From Skeletonema tropicum (Eukaryota; Bacillariophyta; Thalassiosirophyceae; Thalassiosirales; Thalassiosiraceae), in the NCBI GenBank assembly GCA_037178625.1, contig CM074128.1, positions 1,674,001 to 1,738,000 on the forward strand: 64,000 nt of DNA, written 5' to 3'. This document shows, piece after piece, positions 41,449 through 52,564 of the stretch. The notes below the pieces were generated by a model, which saw nothing but the letters and a program-made list of their open reading frames with translations, searched no databases and was not told the DNA's origin. Positions within the stretch are counted from its first letter, which is position 1. Each line of letters starts with the position of its first letter. A program made the translations under genes and the position numbers.

Positions 41449-43213
41449 ATGTGCGAAGCATCCCCACGCACACGCATGGGTGACCGCAGCCGCAGCGAAT
41501 TAATGGAGGTCACCATTACTTTACTCAGTCTCGGTGGTTTTGCTGCGCTGAAGTATAAGTCAACAAAGTCTACGATGATGCCTAAACAGAAAAGGAAGCA
41601 TACGCCTAAAAGCTCAGCTACTACTACTACTAGTGTCGTCGCGTCATTCTGCCAGGCATTTGCATCTGAATCTGATGATGGAAGGACGCCATTAACTCAT
41701 GTACCAAGCGTTCCCATCGAGAATCTCGATGCATCATGCATGTCCTACAAGGCAAAGCCTACTATTAAACCAATCGTTTATTGGCCTGGAATAAATCGTG
41801 ACGACTATTGTGATACATATCAAGTACTAAGTACGCTGCGCTTTTTGCGGCGATTTGAACGTGAAGATGCATCGTCCTCTCAAGCTCAAGGGAGATTTCT
41901 CCCACAAGTTTGTCCAATCCGCATTTCCATCTCTCGACATGGACACCTGATCGGCCTGGGGGAAGCCAACGTGATCATCGTTGGTGAAGAGAAAGGAGTT
42001 TCCAGCATGATAGTCCCTGTATCGAGTACCATCAAGAAAGTTGCCAGTCGTCACAAGTCATCTATCCCTATGGTGAAGATCAAAGGAGATGCCTTTAAAT
42101 TCGGGCTGGAAAAAGATGCAATGTTGCGTGTTCTTGTATCTGTGTCCGAAGTGCCAGCCACGGAGAAAGCAGAAGCTGTAATTCCCAAGAGTGTCGTTTT
42201 TGATCGAGGTAATTATTCTTCGCCAGATGAGCATCGATCTGACAGGCAAAAGGTTGCACGCGACAGCGTAATACCTGAGTCTGGAAGCAATGACAAGGAA
42301 CAAGTCGACTCTAGGGAGGGGATACAAGTGGCTGAGTCCAAAAAAGAAATCAAGCCGACTGACTCTCATCCTGTTGTGGGAGGTTCACTCATTGATGACG
42401 AAGAACCCGTAAGGCAAGAGAAACCAGATGTTGTTGGCTCTTGGAATGTTGAGACTGCTGAAGAAACAGATACTATCCCTGATATGATAGGGTTAGTTGA
42501 AACAGCTGCCTCGCTTCATATTGACATTGCAGCTCAAGCTGAAACTGAAGCAAACATCAGTAGAGGTGCAGGTAATACTATGTCATTGTGCGTGTTGGGT
42601 GCAATCTTGGGATCTCCTGCCCCGTCATGTGTCAAGAAACATGGAAGGAAACGTGCAAGCGCTCCTTTTTGGCATCTTGATGATGGTATAGAAGATGAAG
42701 TTCCAGATCTTCCTTTTGATGAAGACACTGATCCACCTGACAAAGAAGGATATGATCTAAGTGATGACTTCGCCACCGCATCTCTTCCTAGATCAAGATG
42801 ATAGGTCTGATGGTGCTTCCGAAAATGATGAAGATCCGATTGATATAGAAAACCTGGATGTTGTCCCCGATATCGATAACCTTGATCGAAGTAGCAAATA
42901 TGATTCCCCTGCTTTTTACGAGCCGAGCATCAAAAAGGCTGTAGACTCTGCGTTGCCATGGAGTGCCTTGGTCCTGATTCTCAATTGTCGTGCACCTACA
43001 GTTGTAAAATCAAAACAATTGGAAGAAGAGTTGGACAATGAATTATTCACTTTTCAAGAAGTAGAAGAAGAAGAATCAAGCTGCTCTTATGAGAGCATCG
43101 ATGACATTCCATCACTCGCAGATACAGACGAGTCTCCTTCGTGCTCTCCGCAGAGAGGACAAAGGGATTACAAGTTCAATGACTCCCTCGATGATAACGA
43201 ATTGCTATCTTAA
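41449..43213 (+). CDS. Acidic protein of unknown function, probably two exons
   Basis: Two open stretches (41449-42801 and a second frame up to 43213) fit one gene. The best splice I see is donor 42686 (GTATAG) to acceptor 42791 (CTCTTCCTAG), 106 bp, phase 1, giving 552 aa. In-frame alternatives use the weak donor at 42761 with acceptor 42791 (31 nt) or 42833 (73 nt). The N-terminal ~200 residues have beta-rich stretches (MEVTITLLSLGGFAAL, VCPIRISISRHGHLIG, VSSMIVPVSSTI), possibly a divergent C2-like domain. The rest is strongly acidic (DEDPIDIEN, EEEESSCSYESIDDIPS) and likely disordered. I do not recognise the family. The ATG at 41449 starts the frame. Confidence 0.62.
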
Positions 43214-43441
43214 ATCGAGGCGATGGCAAACCGGATCGAGAAGTGCCCATAATGTGAAATACTGTGCTGTCAAGAATTCCCTGCTCTGTTCGGAAGAAAA
43301 CCCAACATCTCTATGTAGAGAAAGGGGGTCGGTCTATGGAGGTGATATGACTTGCGACAGCGGTCTAGAGAACGCGACAAACATTTATAGACAAAATGTA
43401 TGTATATAAATGTTTTAACTTCTTAATTTTTGCTCATTAAA

Positions 43442-46400
43442 TCATGCGTCCATACTTCGTTTATGTCTTCCAGATTGTTGGCTTGTCTTGTGGACAAGAG
43501 CTGCGATTGCGATGCCAATCAAGAGCGTAACAACGACAATCCTGAAGAACCCTGATATTCCTGAATCAACCACAACACGGTAGCCCCAGAGACCATCAGC
43601 GCTAACAACAAGTAAATCATCGGTGCCATCTCCATTCAAATCACCGAGCAATGGTTGTGAAGTCACATGTTGGGGAAATGCTACAGAAGACAAAACTCTA
43701 CCGCTGGCAGGAGAAATTAATGCTGCGCCTTCCTCTCCAGATAGCAAAATTGGTCGGAGTGGGCTCCCTGGGCGGTGCTGGTTTCGATGAGAAGAAGCTG
43801 ATACTGATGAATGTGATTCTTTGACACTTCCAAATTGAATCCTTCCCAAGAATGCAGTATCTGAGCGAGACCAGTATGGCGTCCCATCCTTTAGCCCTCC
43901 TTTCTTTCTCCATACCTCTCTACCGTTGCTATCATATCGCACTATGACTCCATTATTCATGGCAAATACGACATCATTACCATAACCCATCGAACCCTCT
44001 ACCAAAAGTGGCGCTGCCGCACTGAGCCCTGATTGAGAACGGTGTGACATAGACGGTCCTCCAAGACACAATGGCGCAGTGAAAAGCTCCTCTTGGGGTG
44101 GTAGGCCACTTGTGACAAGAGCATGACAGATGACGGGAGCATCTGGTTGCAAGGTGTGATCTTTTGTCTCGCCTGTTATATTTTGGATCAGACTCTGAAC
44201 ACCAGTAGATGCGCTGAATTCCTCAGGGGATGTCACGACTTGAACTGTGTCAAGCTTGCCATCTTGATCCAAGTCTGCATACAGAGCGTGATCTGTAAGC
44301 GAGATATGGCAAACAGGGCGACCATTCTTCAATGAAACCACAGCAAGTCCGTCACGGCCATGAAACAAAACCACATTAGGTTTGCCCATTCTAGGATGTT
44401 TCGCGTTGTATCTTTGTTGACTTAAAAACCTCCGCGGTACGGCTCGGTTTATCAAGTCAGATTGCCACCCTTTTGGTTTTGTGTTCAATGCGACCCCTGC
44501 GCTCCCAGCCACTCGTTTGTTGATTCTATCTTTTGACCGAGCCCCAGCTTTCTGATGACTGCCACCAACTAAGCTGTTCTGAAGTAATTGTTTTCCTTTC
44601 TTGCCTGATTGACGCCCACGCTTCCCACCTGACTTCTTGGTACGGTCGAATCTTCCAACGCTAATGCTCCCATACTCACCGTCATTCCAATACTCATGGG
44701 GCATCGCTCCACTTTCGACATTCAATACTGACGAACGAAAGTGAGTCAAGCATTCGTCAGACGTCATAACATCATCACCTTCAATGAAGGCATTATCATT
44801 GTCGAGATCAGGATCCAGTGTATCTGTTGTGGGGAGGTGAGACCGTCGACGAGCTGAACTTGTCGTGTGAATGATGGGTATTTGGAATTGTTGCTTGGCG
44901 TCTTTGGATTTCTTGCCATTTGAATGTCCCTTCAGTTCCCACAACGATGTCCCATCGAGAGCATTCAATGCATGGAAGGATACTCTCTCTGGATTTTGAT
45001 GACCATCTCTCGAAGTAAGTGTATATCTTCCTCCAATCAAAAAAGCTCCATGATTACCAACTTTATCATCGTCGAAAATAACACCCGACTCATACGTAAT
45101 ACCAAGCTCGTCAAAGATTACAGTATCTCCTCCTCTTAATCCGTGTTTGCCCTTTGCACTCTCGGAATTTATATTTCCAGAGCTTCCTGTCAAAGGATAC
45201 ACTCTCCATAACTGTCGTAACTCCAACTCCTGCTTTTTTTGCTTTTGTTTTGCTCTCTTTGGGCGATGTTGAGTTGAATCACTTTTCCATGATGCCTTGG
45301 GAACATCTGCAGTGATGACATGCAGACTGACACTCCCGTCGGACCAGACTGTGGCTATTCCTGGCAATGTCCCACGTGGCGTAAGCGCCATCGTTGTACT
45401 CTCCTCTTTATTGTCACCACTATCATTCGAATTGGATGATTCGGCAGCATCCGGCAGGTGCACATCACACGGTGTGTCCGCATAACACGTCTCACCATCC
45501 GCACATGAGGAACTCATCCCATCCGGACAGTGTTTGTGACAAGAATTGGCCGCGTGATGCCAATCTCTACCGCAGAAGTAATGTCGCGTGTGATCATAAT
45601 TTGCAAAATTGGGATCATCCTTGCGTGGAATCTCATTGTTTTTACCATAGCCACCGCTACCACTGCTGCTACTATCGTTTGATTTCTTATGACGCTGCCG
45701 CGATTTCTCTTCTTCACCTAGATGTGTTCTTTGAATGGGTATATGCACTGAGAGAAGTTTCATTGGATAGATGTTTGGTGAAGATGACAAAATTTTTTGA
45801 TCATCTTGGCCATCATTTGTTTTCTTTGTAGAGTCAGGCACTAGAGGTGAAAGAAATAATGTCCTCGGTGCAAACGGTCCAGCAATTGTACCACCTCCAT
45901 CTCGTTGTTGCTGCTGCTGTCGGGTATGCATTAACTTTAATGTCAACACTCGCAGTCCCCAAGATCCCTCATTTCCATTGTTATTTCCTCCCCATCCATT
46001 CTCCATAACAACTGTCGAATGTTCTTTCTTTAACTTATTCGCTTTGATCAGTTGCAGTTCCAATTCTTGCTCCTTTGCAATATCATTCTTAGTAAGAAAT
46101 GTCGGCACAACTAATGAGTCGACTATCCCATCTCCATCAATATCCAGTGGTACCGGACGAGCCGTCTTTTCCCTACTCTTCTTTCTCCTCTTCTGTTTCT
46201 CGCTCTTATTCAATAAATTCGGAGGAGTGGATTGAAACGGTGCATAAAATGACAATTCCATCGAGGCACGAATGCTCGAATCGCCTCCCGCTGCAAAACT
46301 GGAGGAGATGCCGCCATCGGATAAGGATGATGAGGGAGGAGTAAATGCCACTCGGAGCAGTAATAGAGAGATTATTATGGCTACGCCATCGCGTTTGCGT

Positions 46401-46549
46401 AAGCCGAGGTTGGTGGAGGGAGAGAGACTTCCGTCGATGCTGTTGTTGTTGTTGTGGAGATTGTTGTTGTTGCTGCTGTGGGAGCTTCTGGTGTAGGTGT
46501 AGGCTGGATATGGTGCAGCGTGGCTGCGATCATTGGTTGCGTAGGCCAT
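43442..46549 (-). CDS. FG-GAP repeat transmembrane surface protein with diatom-type Cys-rich module
   Basis: A 1,035-residue protein. Near the N-terminus is a poly-Asn tract (SSNNNNLHNNNNS) and a hydrophobic signal-anchor (VAIIISLLLLRVAF). Calcium-type FG-GAP/VCBS motifs are LDIDGDGIVDSLVV, ADLDQDGKLDTVQVV and GDLNGDGTDDLLVV, as in integrin-alpha-like beta-propellers. A Cys-rich module FCGRDWHHAANSCHKHCP continuing to GETCYADTPC (about residues 330-370) resembles the carbohydrate-binding-like modules of diatom and oomycete surface proteins. A C-terminal membrane helix (FRIVVVTLLIGIAIAALV) precedes a short basic tail. It probably acts as a cell-surface adhesion or wall-contact protein. The ATG at 46549 is the first in frame. 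The first 19 codons are also present at 58112-58169. Confidence 0.85.
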   Translation of the reverse strand: MAYATNDRSHAAPYPAYTYTRSSHSSNNNNLHNNNNSIDGSLSPSTNLGLRKRDGVAIIISLLLLRVAFTPPSSSLSDGGISSSFAAGGDSSIRASMELSFYAPFQSTPPNLLNKSEKQKRRKKSREKTARPVPLDIDGDGIVDSLVVPTFLTKNDIAKEQELELQLIKANKLKKEHSTVVMENGWGGNNNGNEGSWGLRVLTLKLMHTRQQQQQRDGGGTIAGPFAPRTLFLSPLVPDSTKKTNDGQDDQKILSSSPNIYPMKLLSVHIPIQRTHLGEEEKSRQRHKKSNDSSSSGSGGYGKNNEIPRKDDPNFANYDHTRHYFCGRDWHHAANSCHKHCPDGMSSSCADGETCYADTPCDVHLPDAAESSNSNDSGDNKEESTTMALTPRGTLPGIATVWSDGSVSLHVITADVPKASWKSDSTQHRPKRAKQKQKKQELELRQLWRVYPLTGSSGNINSESAKGKHGLRGGDTVIFDELGITYESGVIFDDDKVGNHGAFLIGGRYTLTSRDGHQNPERVSFHALNALDGTSLWELKGHSNGKKSKDAKQQFQIPIIHTTSSARRRSHLPTTDTLDPDLDNDNAFIEGDDVMTSDECLTHFRSSVLNVESGAMPHEYWNDGEYGSISVGRFDRTKKSGGKRGRQSGKKGKQLLQNSLVGGSHQKAGARSKDRINKRVAGSAGVALNTKPKGWQSDLINRAVPRRFLSQQRYNAKHPRMGKPNVVLFHGRDGLAVVSLKNGRPVCHISLTDHALYADLDQDGKLDTVQVVTSPEEFSASTGVQSLIQNITGETKDHTLQPDAPVICHALVTSGLPPQEELFTAPLCLGGPSMSHRSQSGLSAAAPLLVEGSMGYGNDVVFAMNNGVIVRYDSNGREVWRKKGGLKDGTPYWSRSDTAFLGRIQFGSVKESHSSVSASSHRNQHRPGSPLRPILLSGEEGAALISPASGRVLSSVAFPQHVTSQPLLGDLNGDGTDDLLVVSADGLWGYRVVVDSGISGFFRIVVVTLLIGIAIAALVHKTSQQSGRHKRSMDA

Positions 46550-47219
46550 AATTATTTGAAGAACGAATCTGATTACCACAGTTCTATCACCTTAATATAA
46601 TAGATATCATCAATGCTTAAGTATTGCTCAGGACTACTCCTAAGTATTGCTCAATGCCATTGCCATCCATTATTGCTCTCCTCTCAGCGTGGGCTACTTT
46701 CACTTGATTTAGAGAGCTAGAGGTCGGTGGGAAAGAGGATTTTTTAGGGTCATTTTACACGGTCAAAACGTAGGAATTGGTACAAAATGAACTGTTTGCG
46801 GAATTTGGGACTACAGTCACTAAGGATTAAGGCGGGACTATGGTATGGAAACAACCGACGGACATCACAGCGGACACTGAAAGCCGAGACGGGACATGAG
46901 ACAGGAGACAGGAGAGTATTCTTTCGTGACCGTGACCATGTCAAAAGCACCTCCTCGTTTAAACTAAGGATCATTGATCCAAGATCGTAGACGCTCATAG
47001 ATGATCAAAGACAGATAAAATTGTTTCAAAAGGGTGCGTGCCAGTAGGTTGAAATGATCAACAAAAAAAAGGCGTCCAAATGCAAATAATCTTGCGCCAC
47101 AGGTAGCATAGCAGAAGTTGATAACAGAAATTGAAGGAATAAGCTGATTGCGATCTCGTGCGAAATTGACGTAAAGAATGTGCCAATTGAACTACACGGT
47201 AATACTACCGGAGCAAGTT
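46550..47219. other. Intergenic FG-GAP upstream region
   Basis: The FG-GAP promoter region (minus-strand start at 46549), duplicated at 58170-58845. The second copy adds tandem GACAGGAGACAG units (58505-58540). No gene is seen. Confidence 0.5.
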
Positions 47220-48402
47220 AGCACTGCTCAGATCATTGGCGTGAGTACAGCGACGCTGAAGCCCGAGAGGTCCAGTGTGGGCTGGCCAGCACCACCACAT
47301 CCTACCAAATCTTACTCATCGTCGTCAATACGCGCATGAGCCGCTTCTAGTGGCCCATTATACTCGGCGGCGATACGTTCGAAGCACATTTACACTGCTC
47401 AGACGTTTGGCGTAAGTAGAAGCGATGCTACAGCTTCGTAGCTGATATAAGAGGTCCAGTGTGGGCTGGCCAGCAGCACCACATCCTACCAAATCGTACT
47501 CATCGTCGTCAATACGCGCATGAGCCGCTTCTAGTGGCCCATTATACTCGGCGGCGATACGTTAGAAGCACATTTACACTGCTCCGACGTTTGGCGTGAT
47601 TAGAAGCGATCCTACAGCCTCGTAGCTGATATGAGAGGTCCAGTGTGGGCTGGCCAGCAGCACCCCATCCTACCAAATCGTACTCATCGTTGTCAATTCG
47701 CGGATGAGCCGTTACTAGTGGCCCATTATACTCGGCGGTGATACGTTAGAAGCACATTTACACTGCTCAGACATTTGGCGTGAGTAGAAGCGATGCTACA
47801 ACTTCGTCGCTGATATGAGAGGTCCAGTGTGGGCTGGCCAGCAGCTCCACATCCTACTAACTCGTACTCATCGTCGTCAATACGCGCATGAGCCGTTACA
47901 AGTGGCCCATTATACACGGCGGCGATTCGCTAGAAGCTTTTTTGCACTGCTCAGACGTTTGGCGTGAGTAGAAGCGATGCTACAGCTTCGTAGCTGATAT
48001 GAGAGGTCCAGTGTGGGCTGGCCAGCAGCACCCCATGGTACCAAATCGTACTCATCGTCGTCAATACGCGCATGAGCCGCTTCTAGAAAGCCCATTAAAG
48101 TCGACGGTGATACGTGAGTAGAAGCAATGTCAATACGCGCATGAGCCGCTTCTAGTGGCCCATTATACTCGGCGGCGATACGTTCGTTTGGCGTGAGTAG
48201 AAGCGATGCTACAGCTTCGTAGCTGATAAAAGAGGTCCAGTGTGGGCTGGCCAGCAGCACCACATCCTACCAAATCGTACTCATCGTCGTCAATACACGC
48301 ATGAGCCGCTTCTAGAAAGCCCATTATAGTCGGCGATGATGGTAAAGAAGCATGTTCACACTGTTCAGACGTTTGGCGTGAGTAGAAGCGATGCTACAGC
48401 CT

Positions 48403-48548
48403 CGTAGCAGACCAGGTTAGCTGAATTCAGTAACAGAGATGACTGTATTGCTATTCTAAAATGACATTGATAATTGAATTGATTGCGAATTGAATTGACT
48501 GAGAATTGAATTCTATGCCAGTACCTACTGTACCTAGGCAGTCGCTGA
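48403..48548. repeat. ~145-bp insert inside a satellite monomer, copy 1
   Basis: It interrupts a monomer between gcctcgtag and ctgatatgag. It is AT-rich with attgaattga direct repeats, and recurs at 49935-50087 with the same flanking monomer variants (gatgatggtaaagaagcatg). Confidence 0.88.
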
Positions 48549-49934
48549 TATGAGAGGTCCAGTGTGGGCTGTCCAGCAGCACCCCATGGTACCAAATCGT
48601 ACTCATCGTCGTCAATACGCGCAAGAACCGCTTCTAGTGACCCGTTTTACTCTGCGGTGATACGTTAGAAGCATATTTACACTGCTCAGACGTTTGGCGT
48701 GATTAGAAGCGATGCTACAGCCTCGTAGCTGATGTAAGAAGTCCAGTATGGGCTGGCCAGCAGCACCCCATCCTACCAAATCGTACTCATCGTCGTCATT
48801 ACGCGCATGAGCCGTTACTAGTGGCGCATTATACTAGGCGGTGATACGTTAGAAGCACATTTACACTGCTCAGACATTTGGCGTGAGTAGAAGCGATGCT
48901 ACAACTTCGTCGCTGATATGAGAGGTCCAGTGTGGGCTGGCCAGCAGCTCCACATCCTACTAACTCGTACTCATCGTCGTCAATACGCGCATGAGCCGTT
49001 ACTAGTGGCCCATTATACACGGCGGCGATTCGCTTGAAGCTTTTTTGCACTGCTCAGACGTTTGGAGTGAGTAGAAGCGATGCTACAGCCTCGTAGCTGA
49101 TACGAGAGGTCCAGTGTGGGCTGGCCAGCTGCACCACATCTTACCAAATCGTACTCATCGTCGTCAATACGCGCATGAGCCGTTACAAGTGGCCCATTAT
49201 ACTCGGCAGTGATACGTTAGAAGCACATTTACACTGCTCAGACGTTTGGCGTGAGTAGAAGCGATGCTACAGCCTCGTAGCTGATGTAAGAGGTCTAGTG
49301 TGGGCTGGCCAGCATCACCCCATCCTACCAAATCGTACTCATCGTCGTCATTACGCGCATGAGCCGCTTCTAGTGGCACATTATACTCGGCGGCGATACG
49401 TTAAAAGCTCATTTGCACTGCTCAGACGTTTGGCGTGAGTAGAAGCGATGCTACAACTTCGTAGCTGATATGAGAGGTCCAGTGTGGGCTGGCCAGCAGC
49501 ACCCCATGGTACCAAATCGTACTCATCGTTATCAATTCGCGGATGAGCCGCTTCTAGTGGCCTGTTATAGTCGGCGGTGATACGTTAGAAGCACATTTGC
49601 TCTGCTCAGACGTTTTACGTGAGTAGAAGCGTTGTCAATACGCGCATGAGCTGCTTCTAGTGGCCCATTATACTCGGCGGCGATACGTTAGAAGCTCAAT
49701 TGCACTGCTCAGACGTTTGGCGTGAGTAAAAGCGATGCTACAGCTTTATATATAGTTGATATGAGAGGTCCAGTGTGGGCTGGCCAGCAGCACCACATCC
49801 TACCAAATCGTACTCATCGTCGTCAATACACGCATGAGCCGCTTCTAGTAGGCCCATTATAGTCGGCGATGATGGTAAAGAAGCATGTTCACACTGTTCA
49901 GACGTTTGGCGTGGTAGAAGCGATGCTGCAGCCT

Positions 49935-50087
49935 CGTAGCAGACCAGGTTAGCTGAATTCAGTAAAAGAGATGACTGTATTGCTATTCTAAAATGACATT
50001 GATAATTGAATTGATTACCAATTGAATTGACTGCGAATTGAATTCTATGCCAGTACCTACTGTACCAAGGCAGTCGCTGATATGAGA
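49935..50087. repeat. ~145-bp insert inside a satellite monomer, copy 2
   Basis: Nearly identical to 48403-48548, about 1.53 kb away, with matching neighbour monomers. This indicates a higher-order repeat unit created by unequal exchange. Confidence 0.88.
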
Positions 50088-51455
50088 GGTCCAGTGTGGG
50101 CTGACCAGCAGCACCCCATCCTACCAAATCGTACTCATCGTCGTCAATACGCGCATGAGCCACTTTTAGTGGCTAGTTTTACTCTGCGGTGATACGTTAG
50201 AAGCACATTTACACTGCTCAGACGTTTGGCGTGAGTAGAAGCGATGCTACAGCTTCGTAGCTGATATGATAGGTCCAGTGTGGGCTGGCCAGCAGCACCA
50301 CATCCTACTAATTCGTACTCATCGTCGTCAATACGCGCATGAGCCGCTTCTAGTGGCCCATTATACTCGGCGGCGATTCGCAAGAAGCACGCGAAGCGAT
50401 GCTACAGCTTTTTAGCTGATATGAGAGGTCCATTGTGGGCTGGCCAACAGCACCACATCCTACCAAATCGTACTCATCCTTGTCAATTCGCGGATGAGCC
50501 GCTTCTAGTGGCCTGTTATAGTAGGCGGTGATACGTTACCATAGAAGCGCATTTGCTCTGCTCAGACGTTTTACGTGAGTAGAAGCGATGTCAATACGCG
50601 CATGAGCCGCTTCTAGTGGCCCATTAAACTTGGCGGCGATACGTTAGAAGCTTTTTTGCACTGCTCAGACGTTTGGCGTGAGTATAAGCGATGCTACAGC
50701 TTTATATATAGTTTATATGAGAGGTCCAGTGTGGGCTGACCAGCAGCACCCCATCCTACCAAATCGTACTCATCGTCGTCAATACGCGCATGAGCCACTT
50801 TTAGTGGCTAGTTTTACTCTGCGGTGATACGTTAGAAGCACATTTACACTGCTCAGACATTTGGCGTGAGTAGAAGCGATGCTACAACTTCGTAGCTGAT
50901 ATGAGAGGTCCAGTGTGGGCTGGCCAGCAGCACCACATCCTACTAACTCGTACTCATCGTCGTCAATACGCGCATGAGCAGGTACTAGTGGCTCATTATA
51001 TGTACTCGGCGGCGATTCGCTAGAAGCTTTTTTGCACTGCTCAGACGTTTGGCGTAAGTAGAAGCGATGCTACAGCCTCGTAGCTGATATGAGAGGTCCA
51101 GTGTGGGCTCGCCAGCAGCACCCCATGGTACCAAATCGTACTCATCGTCGTCAATACGCGCATGAGCGGCTAGTAGTGACCCGTTTCACTCTACGGTGAT
51201 ACGTTAGAAGCACATTTACAATGCTCAGACGATTGGCGTGAGTAAAAGCGATGCTACAGCCTCGTAGCTGATGTAAGAGGTCCAGTGTGGGCTGGCCAGC
51301 AGCACGACATCCTACCAAATCGTATTCATCGTCGTCATTACACGCATGAGCCGCTTCTAGTGGCCCGTTATAGTCGGCGGTGATACGTTAGAAGCACATT
51401 TACACAGCTCAGACGTTTGGCGTGAGTAGAAGCGATGCTACAATTTCGTAGCTGA

Positions 51456-51590
51456 TATCCGAGTTCATATTCAGCAAGGATTGTTGGCCACGGTCTTTCA
51501 TCCGGCATAACGAATTCAGGCCGAACGAAAATGTCTTCCCTGATAAAGAAATTCCCATATAATGAACACATCACTTTCGTACCTGATAGA
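51456..51590. repeat. Non-satellite spacer within the array, copy 1
   Basis: A ~135-bp stretch starting ccgagttcatattcagcaag and including tcatccggcataacgaa sits inside a monomer. It is also present at 57379-57512, upstream of GH31. Confidence 0.88.
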
Positions 51591-51905
51591 AGAGGTCCAG
51601 TGTGGGCTGGCCAGCAGCACCACATCTTACTAAATCGTACACATCGTCGTCAATACGCGCATGAGCCGTTACTAGTGGCCCATTATACTCGGCGGCGATT
51701 CTCTCGAAGCTTTTTTGCACTGCTCAGACGTTTGGCGTGAGTAGAAGCGATGCTACAGCCTCGTAACTGATATGAGAGGTCCAGTGTGGGCTGGCCAGCA
51801 GCACCGCATCCTACCAAATCGTACTCATCGTCGTCAATACGCGCATGAGCCGCTTCTAGTGGCTCATTATAGTCGGCGGTGATACGTTAGAAGCTCATTT
51901 GCACT

Positions 51906-52290
51906 GCTTTAACGTCATAGAGGTTTTGATGAGGGCCATTTTGAGCTGGCCTGCAGCAACATGCCCAATCCACACTTCTTTTGAAACGCTGTCAAATGCA
52001 CACCAGTTGCTTGTAGTTGTTTTATATTCTCGTATAAGATAATCATAGAAGTATGTGTTAGCGCTACCCAGACGTATTGCTTGGTTGGAAGCCATGCTTT
52101 CTACGAGATGAACTTATTAAGGCCACTTTGAGCTGATCGGCAGCACAACTTTCCAATAGCACATCGTATCAAACGCTGTCAACTGCCCACGAGCCGGTTT
52201 TTGTGGTTTATCCTAGTCGGATACGATAGCACTGAAGTATATCAGCACTTCCCTGACGGATTTCTGACTGGAAGCCAGGCTATCTACGAA
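51906..52290. repeat. Degenerate satellite-derived monomers at the array edge
   Basis: Two ~180-bp tracts keep faint landmarks (tgagctggcctgcagcaac, tcaaacgctgtcaactgccc, tggaagccaggctatctacg) but have diverged well beyond the array monomers. The first tract has an AT-rich insert. Confidence 0.65.
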
Positions 52291-52564
52291 ACCTGAGCTC
52301 ACCTGCTGAATCACATCCACCCTTTCGCTCTATTTTGTTGTTGCATTTCATATAAGATAGTGTCTCTTCGCTGTCGAGTTGATTGAGCAGAGTTGAAGGG
52401 AGAGAAGTTACTTTTTCCTTCCTCTTCCTCTTCACGCTTTTCTCATCAGAATAATGCCAATCTAACACTGTCATTTTCTTGGTTGTTGATAAAAATCATA
52501 ATTACTATATCATTCTCTAGTAGACCATTATCCAGTTGTTTATGCCTATTTGTATATTTATGTC

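Larger units (their letters stand above)
47220..51905. repeat. Satellite array 1, ~184-bp monomers (about two dozen)
   Basis: Head-to-tail monomers recur with landmarks cactgctcagacgtttggcg, gtagaagcgatgctacag, gaggtccagtgtgggctggc, catcctaccaaatcgtactc and catgagccgcttctagtggc. Monomers differ at perhaps 5-15% of positions and some are truncated or interrupted by inserts. Minus-strand translation of most monomers gives a similar ~60-aa open stretch, but 184 is not a multiple of three, so the array is not one coding sequence. Confidence 0.93.

Noticed and set aside
47726..50383. Many ~60-140 aa minus-strand open frames with similar sequences across the array
   Set aside because: They are translations of the 184-bp satellite. 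The monomer length is not a multiple of three, frames break at each unit, and start codons are not conserved.
47220..51905. Calling the satellite a centromere
   Set aside because: The monomer size is suggestive, but the arrays are short, lie among active genes and no chromatin data are available. It is kept only as a testable idea.
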